DNA of 64,000 bases, taken from assembly GCA_016617855.1 (NCBI GenBank), contig JAECUM010017389.1, positions 1-64,000 on the forward strand, in the 5' to 3' direction. Positions within the stretch are counted from its first letter, which is position 1, and each line of letters starts with the position of its first letter. This document shows positions 21,409 through 30,340 of this stretch, piece by piece. The notes under the pieces were generated by a model, which saw nothing but the letters and a program-made list of their open reading frames with translations, ran no database searches and was not told the DNA's origin. The stretch comes from Megalonaias nervosa (Eukaryota > Mollusca > Bivalvia > Unionida > Unionidae). Made by a program: the position numbers and the translations under genes.

Positions 21409-21930
21409 TTTAACATGGATCAGTGTGGGGATTATGGGAATTTTACATTAATGTTTGGATCACCATGGAGCTTATGAAAATTTGATATCATGTTTAGGGT
21501 CTAACGGGGTTTATAGGAATTTAACATTACATATGTCACTTTCTTTTTTAATTTAACATGCTATGGTAGTCTATGGAAATGTAACATCATTGATTACTAG
21601 GGGCTTATGGGAATTTAACATTTGTGTTTGGGTCACTAGGCGGATTATGGAAATTTAACATAACGGGTCACTATGGAAATTTAGCATGGAATGGAACATA
21701 TGGATAGACACACGAAAACATACCCAAGGACAGACAATGGCTCAAACAAACCATTCCTTGTTTTAACACAATTTATACGATGCCCTATTTCGTCACAAAT
21801 ATACTGTTAATATAACATATGTCCCATAGTGACTCAGATGCTAATGTTAAATTCGTATCAACCCAAAGTAACTCAAACGTTGAAGTTAAAAATTTCCTTA
21901 AGCTTCAAAGTGACTCGCTATACTATGTTA
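21409..21930. repeat. Degenerate inverted array of AATTTAACAT-type units
   Basis: From 21,409 to about 21,690 short units with GGGTCACTA(G/T)GG ... ATGG(G)AATTTAACAT recur at roughly 45-65 bp spacing. From about 21,800 to 21,930 related units appear reverse-complemented (CCCATAGTGACTCAG, TAATGTTAAATTCG). The unit shares GGGAATTTAA(C/T)AT with the TIRs of Polinton 2, so this may be a collapsed pair of Polinton-type ends or a foldback element. Confidence 0.5.
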
Positions 21931-22254
21931 CTCATGCTCATTTTAATCAGTGTAACTTGTCCACGTTATGTTTAAAACATTTCAGGCTAGATGCCTAAGG
22001 AACTCCAAAATATCGAGATAACTATAGAATAACCTATAAATAAATATATTCAAAAATGTGTACCCACGAAGCATTGAAGTTTCATTTCATCAGAAAACCA
22101 GTTGTAAATTTATTTAACGAACGTATTTTCTTCAAGTTTAAATAGTTAAAGTTCATATAGGTCACCTAATAAGATATAATTGTATGCACAACCTTTCGCT
22201 AATTCGTACGCATTGCATTGTGACGAAGTTTACTCCTAAGAAACTTATATCCAA

Positions 22255-23088
22255 TGTTATGTATATTTAATCTGCATTGTTTGTTAGTTTTTTAATTTAT
22301 TCATTATATGCTATGGATGCTTGTATTTTGGACTTGATCTTGTTCAAAATCAGGTTGATTTTCTACCTAAAATGAATCATTGATTTGATTTTGAAAATGT
22401 TTATCTCACTCTGCGTCTAGAAGATTGGAATTATAATTTTAGTTACAGACCTTCTAATTGTGACTAAGATTTTATATTGTAAACATTTGGAACCTTCCAG
22501 AATAAAATTTTCCATTAGGTAATAGCTTTTTTTTTTTTTTTTTAGAAAATGCAAATTGTAAGCTGAGGTCAAGTAGAGGATAATTTGTTTATCTGGAAAT
22601 TATTCATTCGTACTGTAAGATCTGAGTAGAATGAGTTGTATTGTTGCTGTGTCCAGTATTTCATTTGTACTGCAATTTATTTAATTCAAGTTATTCTTTT
22701 CTGGAAATATAAAGTGCTGAAAATAACATTATTGGAAATTGAGACTTGTATTTATAGTGAAATTTAAATAAGGATATATTCTTGGATTGTATTATTGTGA
22801 TTCAACAGAAGACCGTTGGCACATCACTACGACACACATCATCACAGGCACATCAATATTTACAGCATTGGGATTTATTTTGGAATACAACTAAAGTTTA
22901 TTCAAAACATTAAATATTAGGACTTGATTTAGAAATTTTATTATTTGGGATTTAATTCGCAAAACCTCATGCTATTTTTTGTTGCATTTTCACTTTTTAT
23001 TTTAGGAAAATGTTTGTTTGAATTTTACAAATTTCTTGAATTCCGCTCTTTTTAGTTACTTTGTTTAAGACCATAGATTCGTAATACA
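22255..23088 (+). mobile_element. LTR-like repeat, copy A
   Basis: Begins TGTTATGTATATTTAAT and ends near CATAGATTCGTAATACA. It matches the copy at 50,627-51,523 along its length, for example around CATTAGGTAATAG and the CTGAGGTCAAGTAGAG / CTGAGGTCAGGTAGAG segment. No target duplication is visible and no internal retroviral genes flank it, so it is probably an old solo LTR or half of a rearranged element. Confidence 0.65.
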
Positions 23089-23402
23089 TGTTAAGCAAAA
23101 AATGTGTACTTTAGCTTCGAAATGAGAAACCAAGTGTAACAAGATAACCGAGTTGGGATTTCGGATTTACAACAGAACACGTCTGATGGTGATACAAATA
23201 CAATGTTTATTGATGTATGATTTGAATGAGAAAGAATATTGATTAATACGTGCGTGTGTAAGATCCAAATATTGGACAAATTAACATTACGCACGAACCC
23301 CCCAAAAATGCAACAAATATAAATACAAATGAATGACCTTACACAGTACAAGGACAAAGGTGAACAAATCACAGCAATTTCACACGATGAAAATAATGAG
23401 TG

Positions 23403-23478
23403 TTTTACTCAATAGTAAAAAAAGTGATGTATTCACTCAACTAGTGAAAAATGAGATTGTTTTACTCAAATAGTAAAA
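23403..23478. repeat. Three short palindromes in tandem
   Basis: TTTTACT-CAAT-AGTAAAA (23,403-23,420), TTCACT-CAACT-AGTGAA (23,432-23,448) and TTTTACT-CAAAT-AGTAAAA (23,460-23,478), about 28 bp apart. The middle copy differs by T to C in one arm and the matching A to G in the other, keeping the pairing. Confidence 0.7.
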
Positions 23479-23479
23479 T

Positions 23480-26081
23480 GATGAATTGATTGGAGAGATA
23501 TCATACAAAAATATCTTACACACTCCCAAAACAATGGATATAACAAAACCCCCAAAATTAGCCCACAGCTAAAAGATTACATACATGGAGTAACACAAAA
23601 ACACTCCGTCAAAATCACGCTTGGCTACCAGTCACACCGGTCAATCAAGCAAGTATCATTATAGGTAGTCACCGACCACCATTCAATTCTTTGGTCAATC
23701 AAGCAATCGGCGCCCACCAATCCGGTCTGCAACGCCCAATCACCTACTACTCGACCAGCAACACTGTTCACTCAGCTCTACGGCTGCTGTGGTTAATTTC
23801 TATGGTTAGCTCTATATCTGGTACCACGACTACGATCACCATGGATCACTCTAGTCACTCTGGTCACACTCTGGTCAGCTGAAAATACATCCAACACCGT
23901 GAACTACTTATGACATGGCATATAGGATAAAACGTAATGACGTTATATACGGTAAATTATACAAATCACATTATTGGTACAATAGTACAAAATAATAAAC
24001 AGGTTCAGAAGTGAACCCATGTCCGTTAAGATTCCTTTGGTACTAAACGTTTCTTAATAAAATGCAACTTTATATTGTTAATGTAAATCTCTTGCTAAGT
24101 CACAAACAAGAATAGAAAGTATTGCATTATACCACGCAAGCCAAAGCTACATAGAAAATGTACAAAAATAAACATAGTAGTACAATAGCTGTAACTTACA
24201 ATATACAAAAGAAATAATATACATAAGAAATTAATAAATTACATACCTCTACAGCTGAAGATGTGCAAGTCCCTAAGTTTTATTGGTGTGGTTACTCTCA
24301 GATTGACATCATTTGAGTAACCCCCTTGTGACAAAAGTTAAGTATTTTATGTGTTCATGTTTTTTTTTTCCATATGTGTGTGTTTCTTGTATTAATTTTA
24401 TTAAATTTCGTTTTTATTAAATTTTGAGTAAGGGTTTGTACACCATTCAAATCTTTTATTTCTTCTAATATATCAAATTTCTGGAGTTGTTATTTAATTC
24501 ATAATCATAGTATCCTATAAATCTAAAGTTTAATAAATAAAAGCTAAAGTAAATTAATTCATATTTAATTTCTATTAAGTATATTTTTATAGTTTCAATA
24601 AATAGATATCTATTATACTGTTTCTGCTTTGCGCATAGGTTGTTTGAGATCTTAATTAGGCACGAGCAGCATTCACACTACGCTTTCGCGATCACTCGAA
24701 CACTAGCTCAGGTGCCACGAGTTTCTTGTCTAATACATGAATGACAATTTTGATCGTAAATATAATATTAAGTGGCTATAGTTAGGTTACTAATAATTTA
24801 ATTATTTATTAAAGTAATACATGAATAATTGTTTAGTTTGTCAATTTAATCGTAATCAGTAAATTTTGAAAATTTAGCTATAATTTATTGGTAAAATTAT
24901 ATTAATAATATTTAACTGTTTAATAAGTGTTCTTCGCATTCGTTTAAGTTGTTTAAACATTTCTTACGTAATATTAATCATAAGTCCGTTTTCCATTGCG
25001 TTAAGTCATCTTTTAATCCAAACAGTATGGCTAGTGTTCTTTCTCCCTGATCACAGGAAGAAGTCTCAATATCACAATTTTGTCGATCTGTCCCTTCTCC
25101 CTGCTCAACAGGAAGGAGTCTCATCATCGCATATTGTATTCCATTTCTTTTGTATTTCATTAATTTCTTTTAATATTCTTGCTCCATGGCCTTAATTCAG
25201 AGTCCGTTTCGTTTCCGTTCGTTTGATTCTATAATTCTTCCTCTGTTTATCTGACATTTTGGAACTAGGGGGCTCCTGTACTGAGTAAACTGCTTGCTGA
25301 CAAGACGTTCCGTAATGTGAAGATATCACCTTACGGTGAGGCATTTATACACAGACGATGTAGCCTATATCGTCTGTGAAATTCGGTTTTTCCTATCGAA
25401 AGCACTTCGCACATGCGGCATAGGATGAACCGAACTCACTGTTTTGAAATAATGTACAATATACAAAAATCACCCTCGGGTATCGCTGTACATAAAAAAC
25501 GAGACCCGAGTACATGTATTTAATAAATAGAGAGATTTATACAATTCCGTGGCACCAAGTTATCTGATCTTTTCCTATGCACAATAAAATGTTTAAAGTT
25601 TCGGTATTAATTCATGTAAATCTATGTTTTAGTATGAATAAATTATTTGCCTATTTTTTCATATTTGTGACAAATTTTACATTGTGCTCAGTAGCAACTA
25701 ACGCTTTAGAGTAAACAGAATCAGAATCATAAATGCTATCTCAACGGGCAGATCAATGCAAGGATGCCCTGCTCATCTTCCTTTCTTATATGGCGTATAT
25801 TTTGTGTGCTTCACTGCACTTTATTGGGAGAGCCATAAAATGATATTATGTCATTATTTCAATCAATCATTTGCTACGAAATGAAACTTTAATATTAGTA
25901 AGCAGATGCAAATTTTCCTACATTTCAACTTTACCCTGAAAGACAGAGGGAAAAGATCTAGTTTGGGGTTTTAAGAGTCGTTCAATATTTTGTTTCAGCT
26001 GCAGATTTCCTGGCAATAAAATCCGAAACCACGAATTTTGTTCCAGCCAGCGCAGGAATCAGTGAACAGTTTTAGAAAAGG
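23480..26081. other. Gene-free interval upstream of the host exon
   Basis: AT-rich, with no supported gene. A small tandem duplication at about 25,036-25,131 (TTCTCCCTG ... ACAGGAAG(A/G)AGTCTCA, two copies) and a perfect inverted pair ACAGACGAT ... ATCGTCTGT at about 25,352-25,379 are the only structures I noted. The final few hundred bases should hold the promoter and 5' UTR of the host gene, but no clear TATA box is evident. Confidence 0.45.
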
Positions 26082-26133
26082 ATGGACATTATGCTTTTCC
26101 TATTATTAGTGTCTTCCTTACTCAGAGGAAAGG
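26082..26133 (+). CDS. Host gene exon 1: signal peptide of a cadherin-like secreted/membrane protein
   Basis: ATG at 26082 encodes MDIMLFLLLVSSLLRGKG, a short signal peptide with a Leu-rich core, and runs straight into the splice donor G|GTAAGTG (GT at 26134), leaving phase 1. The exon at 53,999 needs exactly a phase-1 donor. Signal-peptide first exons ending in phase 1 are common for animal secreted proteins. If the join is right, the first intron is about 27.9 kb and contains Polintons 2 and 3. Exons in between could have been missed. Confidence 0.5.
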
Positions 26134-26803
26134 GTAAGTGATCGTCTGTACCAGTCATTGGAAAAACGCTTCCTTTTAAATTTGACACTCTACATTGTGT
26201 GATGTACCTATATCGAGATAATTTGTAAACGTTTCATTTAATTTCTGGATATTTTCGCATCAGTGGATATATCTTTAAAGAAGTTAGACAAAAAACGCGT
26301 TAACTTTAAATAGGTAAGAAAAATTATGAACCTCACGTTCATCACACGATTGTAAGTGCATCATTGGAAAGTTCTGTAGCTAGCAACTGCGTCCTTTCAG
26401 ACGCGAATTTAAACTTCATATCCACATCAGATTTCTTGACAAACGACCGCACTAAAAGCTTCTGAGGTGGGAAAGTAACGAGAGGTGTCCTGTACCTCTA
26501 GCTCCACACAACCATTTTTATTGGGGCTGCAAGTTTCGAACGAGAGCACTGCACGTAGTGGATGGTGCACTCAATGGACTAATGTGTTAAAAAATGGTCC
26601 CGGCACTATGGACTCATAACGTGAATTTAACATGGAGCAGATTGGGCCTGTTTAGGCTCAAGGGGAATTGAACATAGGTAATGTAGAGCGACAAGGGATT
26701 GGGTCTGTCTAGGGTGAATAGGGACACATACATAGATTGATGAACATAAATCTATCACACCAAAAATCGACTAAAATTTAGTTTTTTAGGCAAGAGAAAA
26801 TAG

Positions 26804-26815
26804 ATATCTTTTCGA
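26804..26815 (-). promoter_or_regulatory. Purine-rich histone-downstream-element-like motif (left TIR)
   Basis: On the minus strand TCGAAAAGATAT, 11 nt beyond the stem-loop at 26,827-26,842, the usual position of the U7 snRNA-binding downstream element of histone pre-mRNAs. An identical TCGAAAAGATAT is in the right TIR. Confidence 0.55.
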
Positions 26816-26826
26816 GGCAATGGAGT

Positions 26827-26842
26827 GGCCATGAAAAGGGCC
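26827..26842 (-). terminator. Histone-type 3' stem-loop (left TIR)
   Basis: On the minus strand GGCCCTTTTCATGGCC followed by ACTCC: a 6-bp stem with one mismatch around the canonical TTTC loop, 13 nt after the stop of the gene ending at 26,856. It matches the shape and loop of replication-dependent histone mRNA 3' ends. Confidence 0.65.
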
Positions 26843-26855
26843 ATTTAATTTTCTT

Positions 26856-27218
26856 CTACTTTCTCTCCTGTCTTCTTCTTCTCCACCAGCACCTCAGTTT
26901 TAGCAGGACATTTTTCTTCTTCTTTTTCTCATCTTTGTCCTCCTCCTTCTCCTCTTTCTTCCTCTTCTCATTCTCCTCTACTTTTTCCAGCTTAACATTG
27001 TACGCTTTCATCTGTTCTTTTCCCTCCTGATCCTCCTTTTCCTCGTTTATAAGTTCTTTCAGTCTTTCTTTTGCCTTCCTCAAATTGTTTATTTCCATGT
27101 TGACTCTGTGGGGGCTATAAGCCCCATGCTGCAACCTTTCTAGCATTTCTTCCACCATGCCTACGGTATCCACCACTTCTTGCAACTTATTCATTTTATC
27201 GCCGTGATTGCTGGCCAT
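26856..27218 (-). CDS. Accessory protein 1 of Polinton 2: Lys/Glu-rich coiled-coil
   Basis: I choose the ATG at 27218-27216 (MASNHGDKMNKLQEVVDTVG): it lies about 48 nt downstream of a TATA-like box and the shared motif at 27,264-27,302, and resembles the start of accessory gene 3. About 120 residues: a helical N-terminal half (MVEEMLERLQHGAYSPHRVN) then a highly charged region (EENEKRKKEEKEEDKDEKKK) and an Arg/Trp end. Intact frame. It reads outward into the left TIR, where a histone-like stem-loop lies. Function unknown; similar in build to the next two genes, with which it probably forms a small paralogous set. Confidence 0.6.
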   Translation of the reverse strand: MASNHGDKMNKLQEVVDTVGMVEEMLERLQHGAYSPHRVNMEINNLRKAKERLKELINEEKEDQEGKEQMKAYNVKLEKVEENEKRKKEEKEEDKDEKKKKKNVLLKLRCWWRRRRQERK

Positions 27219-27263
27219 TTGTTTATTCAATGTTGAATGACGCGATTGAACAACGATCCACAG

Positions 27264-27302
27264 TATATGTCTCAAGCACGGACGTGAAGGAAAACATCCC
27301 CT
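27264..27302 (-). promoter_or_regulatory. Shared promoter-like motif, copy 1
   Basis: Reverse complement reads AGGGGATGTTTTCCTTCACG then TCCGTGCTTGAG and a TATA-like ACATATACTG, about 48 nt before the ATG at 27218. Two further copies lie before accessory genes 2 and 3. Confidence 0.65.
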
Positions 27303-27539
27303 CTTACCAACTACCCATAGCACATATCAAACAATCCATAGTGATGAGAGTTCTAACCTAAAATAATTTTTTATACAAAACCACTATACGTTCTTTCAAT
27401 ATATAGTTGGAGACGGATATTTTTATGTACAAAACACACCATTACATACAATCACATCAGCAAAAGAGTTAGTGTTTATAGTGACACTACTTCACATTCA
27501 CACAAAACACTCATGAGGGTAGGGACAAGGGGTTTGTTA

Positions 27540-27650
27540 AGGCAAAAAGACACACACACACAAACGTACGCGCGCACACATACACACAAACAAACACACA
27601 AATAAAAATACACACACGCATACGTACGCGCGCGCACACACACACAATTT
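27540..27650. repeat. CA/CG-rich simple repeat
   Basis: Imperfect CACA tracts interspersed with ACGTACGCGCGCA. Short open frames here are artefacts. Confidence 0.85.
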
Positions 27651-27697
27651 TATTTTTTGGCAACTTGATCAGCCTTTTTTTTTCTAGCGATCTGGTT

Positions 27698-27713
27698 AGA
27701 CCTGAGAAGGGCT
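27698..27713 (-). terminator. Degenerate histone-type 3' stem-loop
   Basis: Minus strand AGCCCTTCTCAGGTCT: one mismatch in the stem and TCTC as loop. It lies 28 nt after the stop at 27,741 and is followed 10 nt later by CTAGAAAAAAAAAGG (27,673-27,687), a purine-rich stretch where the downstream element would be. Confidence 0.5.
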
Positions 27714-27740
27714 GTTTTTTGTAACTCCAAATGCACCTAG

Positions 27741-28222
27741 TTAATGCCAGCACCTTCCAGGCCGGGCACCACACACGCAACGTCGACTCCAGTCATTCTT
27801 CCAATTGACCCATTCGTCTGTTTGACGGATAGTGAAGACTTGTTTTTTCTGTCTTCTACGCCAGACCCGTGGATGCTGTGGTTGCCATGGTTGCTCTCGC
27901 TGTCTTTCGAACTCATCCCAGTTTTCTGTCTGGGGGATTGTGGCTTTTGGTACTGGTGGTTGTGGCTGTGGCTGTGGTTGACGTGGTGGTAGTGGCTGTG
28001 GAGGTATCCTCACCGTGGGAATGACCTCATAGACCTGTCTTTGCATCAGGTGAGGTAGGATAATTTCTTTCTTCTTTTCCTTCTCTTCTTTCTTCTTTTT
28101 TTTCCCTCCTTCTCTTCTATTCTTGCACTTTCCTGGATCGCCTCCATGGTCAGTTCGTCCAGGATGCGCCTGGCATACTCCAGGTGCATATGGAGTTCAA
28201 GAAGTTTGGCTAGTCCACTCAT
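27741..28222 (-). pseudogene. Accessory protein 2 of Polinton 2: helical N-terminus, Pro/Gln-rich centre (one frameshift)
   Basis: ATG 28222 (MSGLAKLLELHMHLEYARRI) opens a helical domain (ILDELTMEAIQESARIEEKE) and a Lys-rich tract coded by AAGAAG repeats. A frame change in that tract, near 28,090, leads into a frame with PPQPLPPRQPQPQPQPPVPK, then Trp/Arg-rich sequence (WQPQHPRVWRRRQKK) and a Cys-containing end at 27,741. The low-complexity tract makes slippage or sequencing error plausible. It carries the shared upstream motif and a stem-loop downstream. Function unknown. Confidence 0.5.
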
Positions 28223-28261
28223 GTTAACAAGAGAACAATGGGTAGCCAGACTGACGAATGC

Positions 28262-28306
28262 TCCGTTTAAGAGCCTGAAGCACGGACGTGAAGTAAAACA
28301 TCCCCT
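28262..28306 (-). promoter_or_regulatory. Shared promoter-like motif, copy 2
   Basis: Reverse complement AGGGGATGTTTTACTTCACG then TCCGTGCTTCAGGCTCTTAAAC, differing from copy 1 at only three positions before the TATA-like CTTAAAC. The ATG at 28222 lies about 45 nt further on. Confidence 0.65.
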
Positions 28307-28495
28307 TTACACAAAAACTAACAATACCCATTCCACCATCAAAACATGGAACGCGCGGACTTAAAAGAAACGCTCACGTTCACTGTTTTCCTACAAATAC
28401 ACTTTATTATCACTCCTACATATAAAAACACACACTATCTCACAAGTCAGGGAAACGAAGTATTTATAGGAACACTTCTATTTTTTACTTACACA

Positions 28496-28626
<131 letters not shown>

Positions 28627-28724
28627 TTACAAGCCAGGGAAACGAAGTGTTTATAGGCACATTTTTATTTTTTTCACTTACAGACAAACACAAAAACAGA
28701 CAAATATTTTGGCAAATGAATAGT

Positions 28725-28737
28725 ATATCTTTTCTAG
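28725..28737 (-). promoter_or_regulatory. Purine-rich histone-downstream-element-like motif
   Basis: Minus strand CTAGAAAAGATAT, 12 nt beyond the stem-loop at 28,750-28,765. It shares GAAAAGATAT with the TIR copies although the surrounding sequence differs. Confidence 0.55.
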
Positions 28738-28749
28738 ATTGTTTGGGGT

Positions 28750-28765
28750 AGCCCTGAAAAAGGCT
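28750..28765 (-). terminator. Histone-type 3' stem-loop
   Basis: Minus strand AGCCTTTTTCAGGGCT followed by ACCCC, preceded by ACAAAAAC. Six pairs including one T-G wobble, canonical TTTC loop. It starts about 15 nt after the TAA at 28,781. Confidence 0.7.
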
Positions 28766-28780
28766 GTTTTTGTTGTGGGG

Positions 28781-29152
28781 TTATGGCAATCTCTTATCGT
28801 CTAAGATTGCGCCCTGTATGGCTGCAGGCTTTCCGACAGGATAGGGTCTTCGTCTTCGGAAGGAGAAGGAGAACTCTTTCGTGTCCACAAGGCAGTCCAT
28901 TAAACCACTGTCTGGTTCCTGCTGTTGTTGTTGCTGCTGCTGTTGTTCTCTCTGCTGTTTCTGAAGTCTGTACTTCTCGGTCCATTCTTTTGCTCCTTCC
29001 TGATTTCGTCTTTAAACACCTCTTCTATCAGGTCTTGGGACACTTTCAGCATTCTAACATTTTCAATCTCATCAGGCCTGGGTATCAGGTTTTCCCTGAC
29101 AGGAATGTAAATTCACTTGGGCTTCATTCAGTTTAGCTAAATTAGAAGCCAT
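28781..29152 (-). pseudogene. Accessory protein 3 of Polinton 2: helical N-terminus and poly-Gln tract (frameshifts)
   Basis: ATG 29152 (MASNLAKLNEAQVNLHSCQG) begins like accessory protein 1 (MASN). Coding character then passes through two frames: one with NVRMLKVSQDLIEEVFKDEI, one with a run of nine Gln followed by PDSGLMDCLVDTKEFSFSF and ending DDKRLP at 28,781. The CAGCAACAA repeats favour slippage. The shared motif and TATA box lie 50-90 nt upstream and a histone-like stem-loop just downstream. A regulatory or virion role cannot be decided from sequence. Confidence 0.5.
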
Positions 29153-29200
29153 CTTCTTAGGTTGACGAGTCAACAATGGATGCTCAGACTGGAGACTGCC

Positions 29201-29242
29201 CCGTTTATATGGCTCAAGCGCGGACGCGATAGAAAACATCCT
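29201..29242 (-). promoter_or_regulatory. Shared promoter-like motif, copy 3, with TATA box
   Basis: Reverse complement AGGATGTTTTCTATCGCGTC then CGCGCTTGAGCC and the box ATATAAAC, 51 nt before the ATG at 29152. More diverged than copies 1 and 2, but the order motif, TATA, about 50 nt, ATG is the same. Confidence 0.65.
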
Positions 29243-29423
29243 ACGATTATTTTGGATAGGAACGCTATATAGCTTATCTCATGGTGAGGGATAGAGAGAG
29301 AAGTCAATAAGCATGTATAATGATAATTTTTTAAAAAAACAAACCACCAACACTTTTTCAAAAGATAACATTTTTATTTAACGAACAATTAACCAACACA
29401 TAATATAATATCAACACATTTTT

Positions 29424-29990
29424 TCAAATAACGTATGTTTGACAAGGCTGACAACGTTGTGATGTCAAGTTAGACTTCCACTGATGGAAGTCATTTGGCC
29501 ATGGGTTTACACCATGTTTCCTAGATAAAGACAATAGATATTCATAATGGTCACAGAACCATCGATCTACTTTTTCATCGTTTCTAGAAGAGTCACGATC
29601 AAAATAAGTCACTAAATGTTCTAAGGGATATCCAAGAATGCGTTGATGAAGAAAATACACGCAATATAGTCCACACACCATGGAATCTGTACCTTGTAAT
29701 TCCACATTATTGAATCGTGTCGTCTGGGCATATCTTCTCATAAAGTCGATGATGTCGTCTTCCAAAGGCAGTAATCCATACGAATAAAAATAATCCACAC
29801 AGGCATCGTGGGGAAAGTAGATGGCTACCCAATGGGTTCCTGGGAGATGACTATCGTCCGTGTTGATGACATAAACTTGATGGTCTTTAGGTTTGCAATG
29901 AGGAAGTTTATCTTTAGCACACTCGACAGGATTCCAAGAAGCGGTGTACGAACTGTTTTTCAAAAGATGATCAAGTTCCAAGGTATCCAT
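29424..29990 (-). CDS. Adenain-like cysteine protease
   Basis: Intact frame from ATG 29990 (MDTLELDHLLKNSS), 188 residues, a normal length for the family. Catalytic His in GTHWVAIYF (about residue 52), Gln in VELQGTDS (about 99) and nucleophile Cys in SMVCGLYCVYF (about 106). The segment following the His reads VDYFYSYGLLP, where FDS(Y/F)G is expected, so the acidic catalytic partner seems replaced by Tyr, unless the Asp two residues earlier takes over. It matures the capsid in related viruses. The 3' side has a conventional AATAAA on the minus strand at about 29,370, unlike the accessory genes. Confidence 0.85.
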   Translation of the reverse strand: MDTLELDHLLKNSSYTASWNPVECAKDKLPHCKPKDHQVYVINTDDSHLPGTHWVAIYFPHDACVDYFYSYGLLPLEDDIIDFMRRYAQTTRFNNVELQGTDSMVCGLYCVYFLHQRILGYPLEHLVTYFDRDSSRNDEKVDRWFCDHYEYLLSLSRKHGVNPWPNDFHQWKSNLTSQRCQPCQTYVI

Positions 29991-30088
29991 TTTGTTTTGT
30001 TGTTTTTATTGTTTCACAGGTAATGATAAGCCATCAATTCAATCATGACCTTTTGTTTGAAAATCTCTGTTATGTTTTCGTCTCTTCG

Positions 30089-30340
30089 CTACTTCGTACT
30101 CTGGGCAAAGAGAGATTCTATGCGATGGATCTCTAGAGCAGTCATTGGAGGGGAGGAATGATCACGCAAATCTTTATACCACTGATGCAACACTGCTTCT
30201 TCCCAGATGAGACCCCAGGCGTCCTCCAGATACTCGTCCAGTTTTTCTTCTTGACTCATCATAAGACATTTATCGTGTTCCATTTGACTGGGATGATCGT
30301 TTAGACATGCATAGCAATGTTTCTTGGTCAGCCTTTAATG
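30089..30340 (-). CDS. Small CxxC-H-H-C zinc-finger-like acidic protein
   Basis: From the Met at 30283 an acidic helical protein of 64 residues (QEEKLDEYLEDAWGLIWEEA). The same frame is open upstream to about 30,340 and adds KKHCYACLNDHPSQ, so with the following MEHDKC the segment holds Cys-x2-Cys, two His and a Cys that could bind zinc. No ATG precedes this part, so either the start is lost or translation begins after the finger. A short protein with a C-x2-C ... HPSQ ... H-x-x-C finger recurs beside the capsid genes of such elements as I remember them. Role unknown. Confidence 0.5.

Larger units (their letters stand above)
26567..26852 (+). repeat. Left terminal inverted repeat of Polinton 2
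   Basis: Reverse-complementary to 44,534-44,818. Shared blocks include GGTCCCGGCACT, GGCTCAAGGGGAATTGAACA, GCGACAAGGGATTGGGTCTG and GATTGATGAACATAAATCTA. It contains internal short repeats of GGAATT(T/G)AACAT. Its inner edge contains the histone-like stem-loop and downstream element of the adjacent outward-reading gene. By eye about 85-90 percent identical to the right copy. Confidence 0.92.

Noticed and set aside
23403..23478. CRISPR-like array
   Set aside because: Only three short palindromic units of under 20 bp with variable spacers, in a eukaryotic intergenic region.
25340..25380. Hairpin ACAGACGAT/ATCGTCTGT as a terminator or riboswitch
   Set aside because: Isolated inverted repeat without a gene; chance cannot be excluded.
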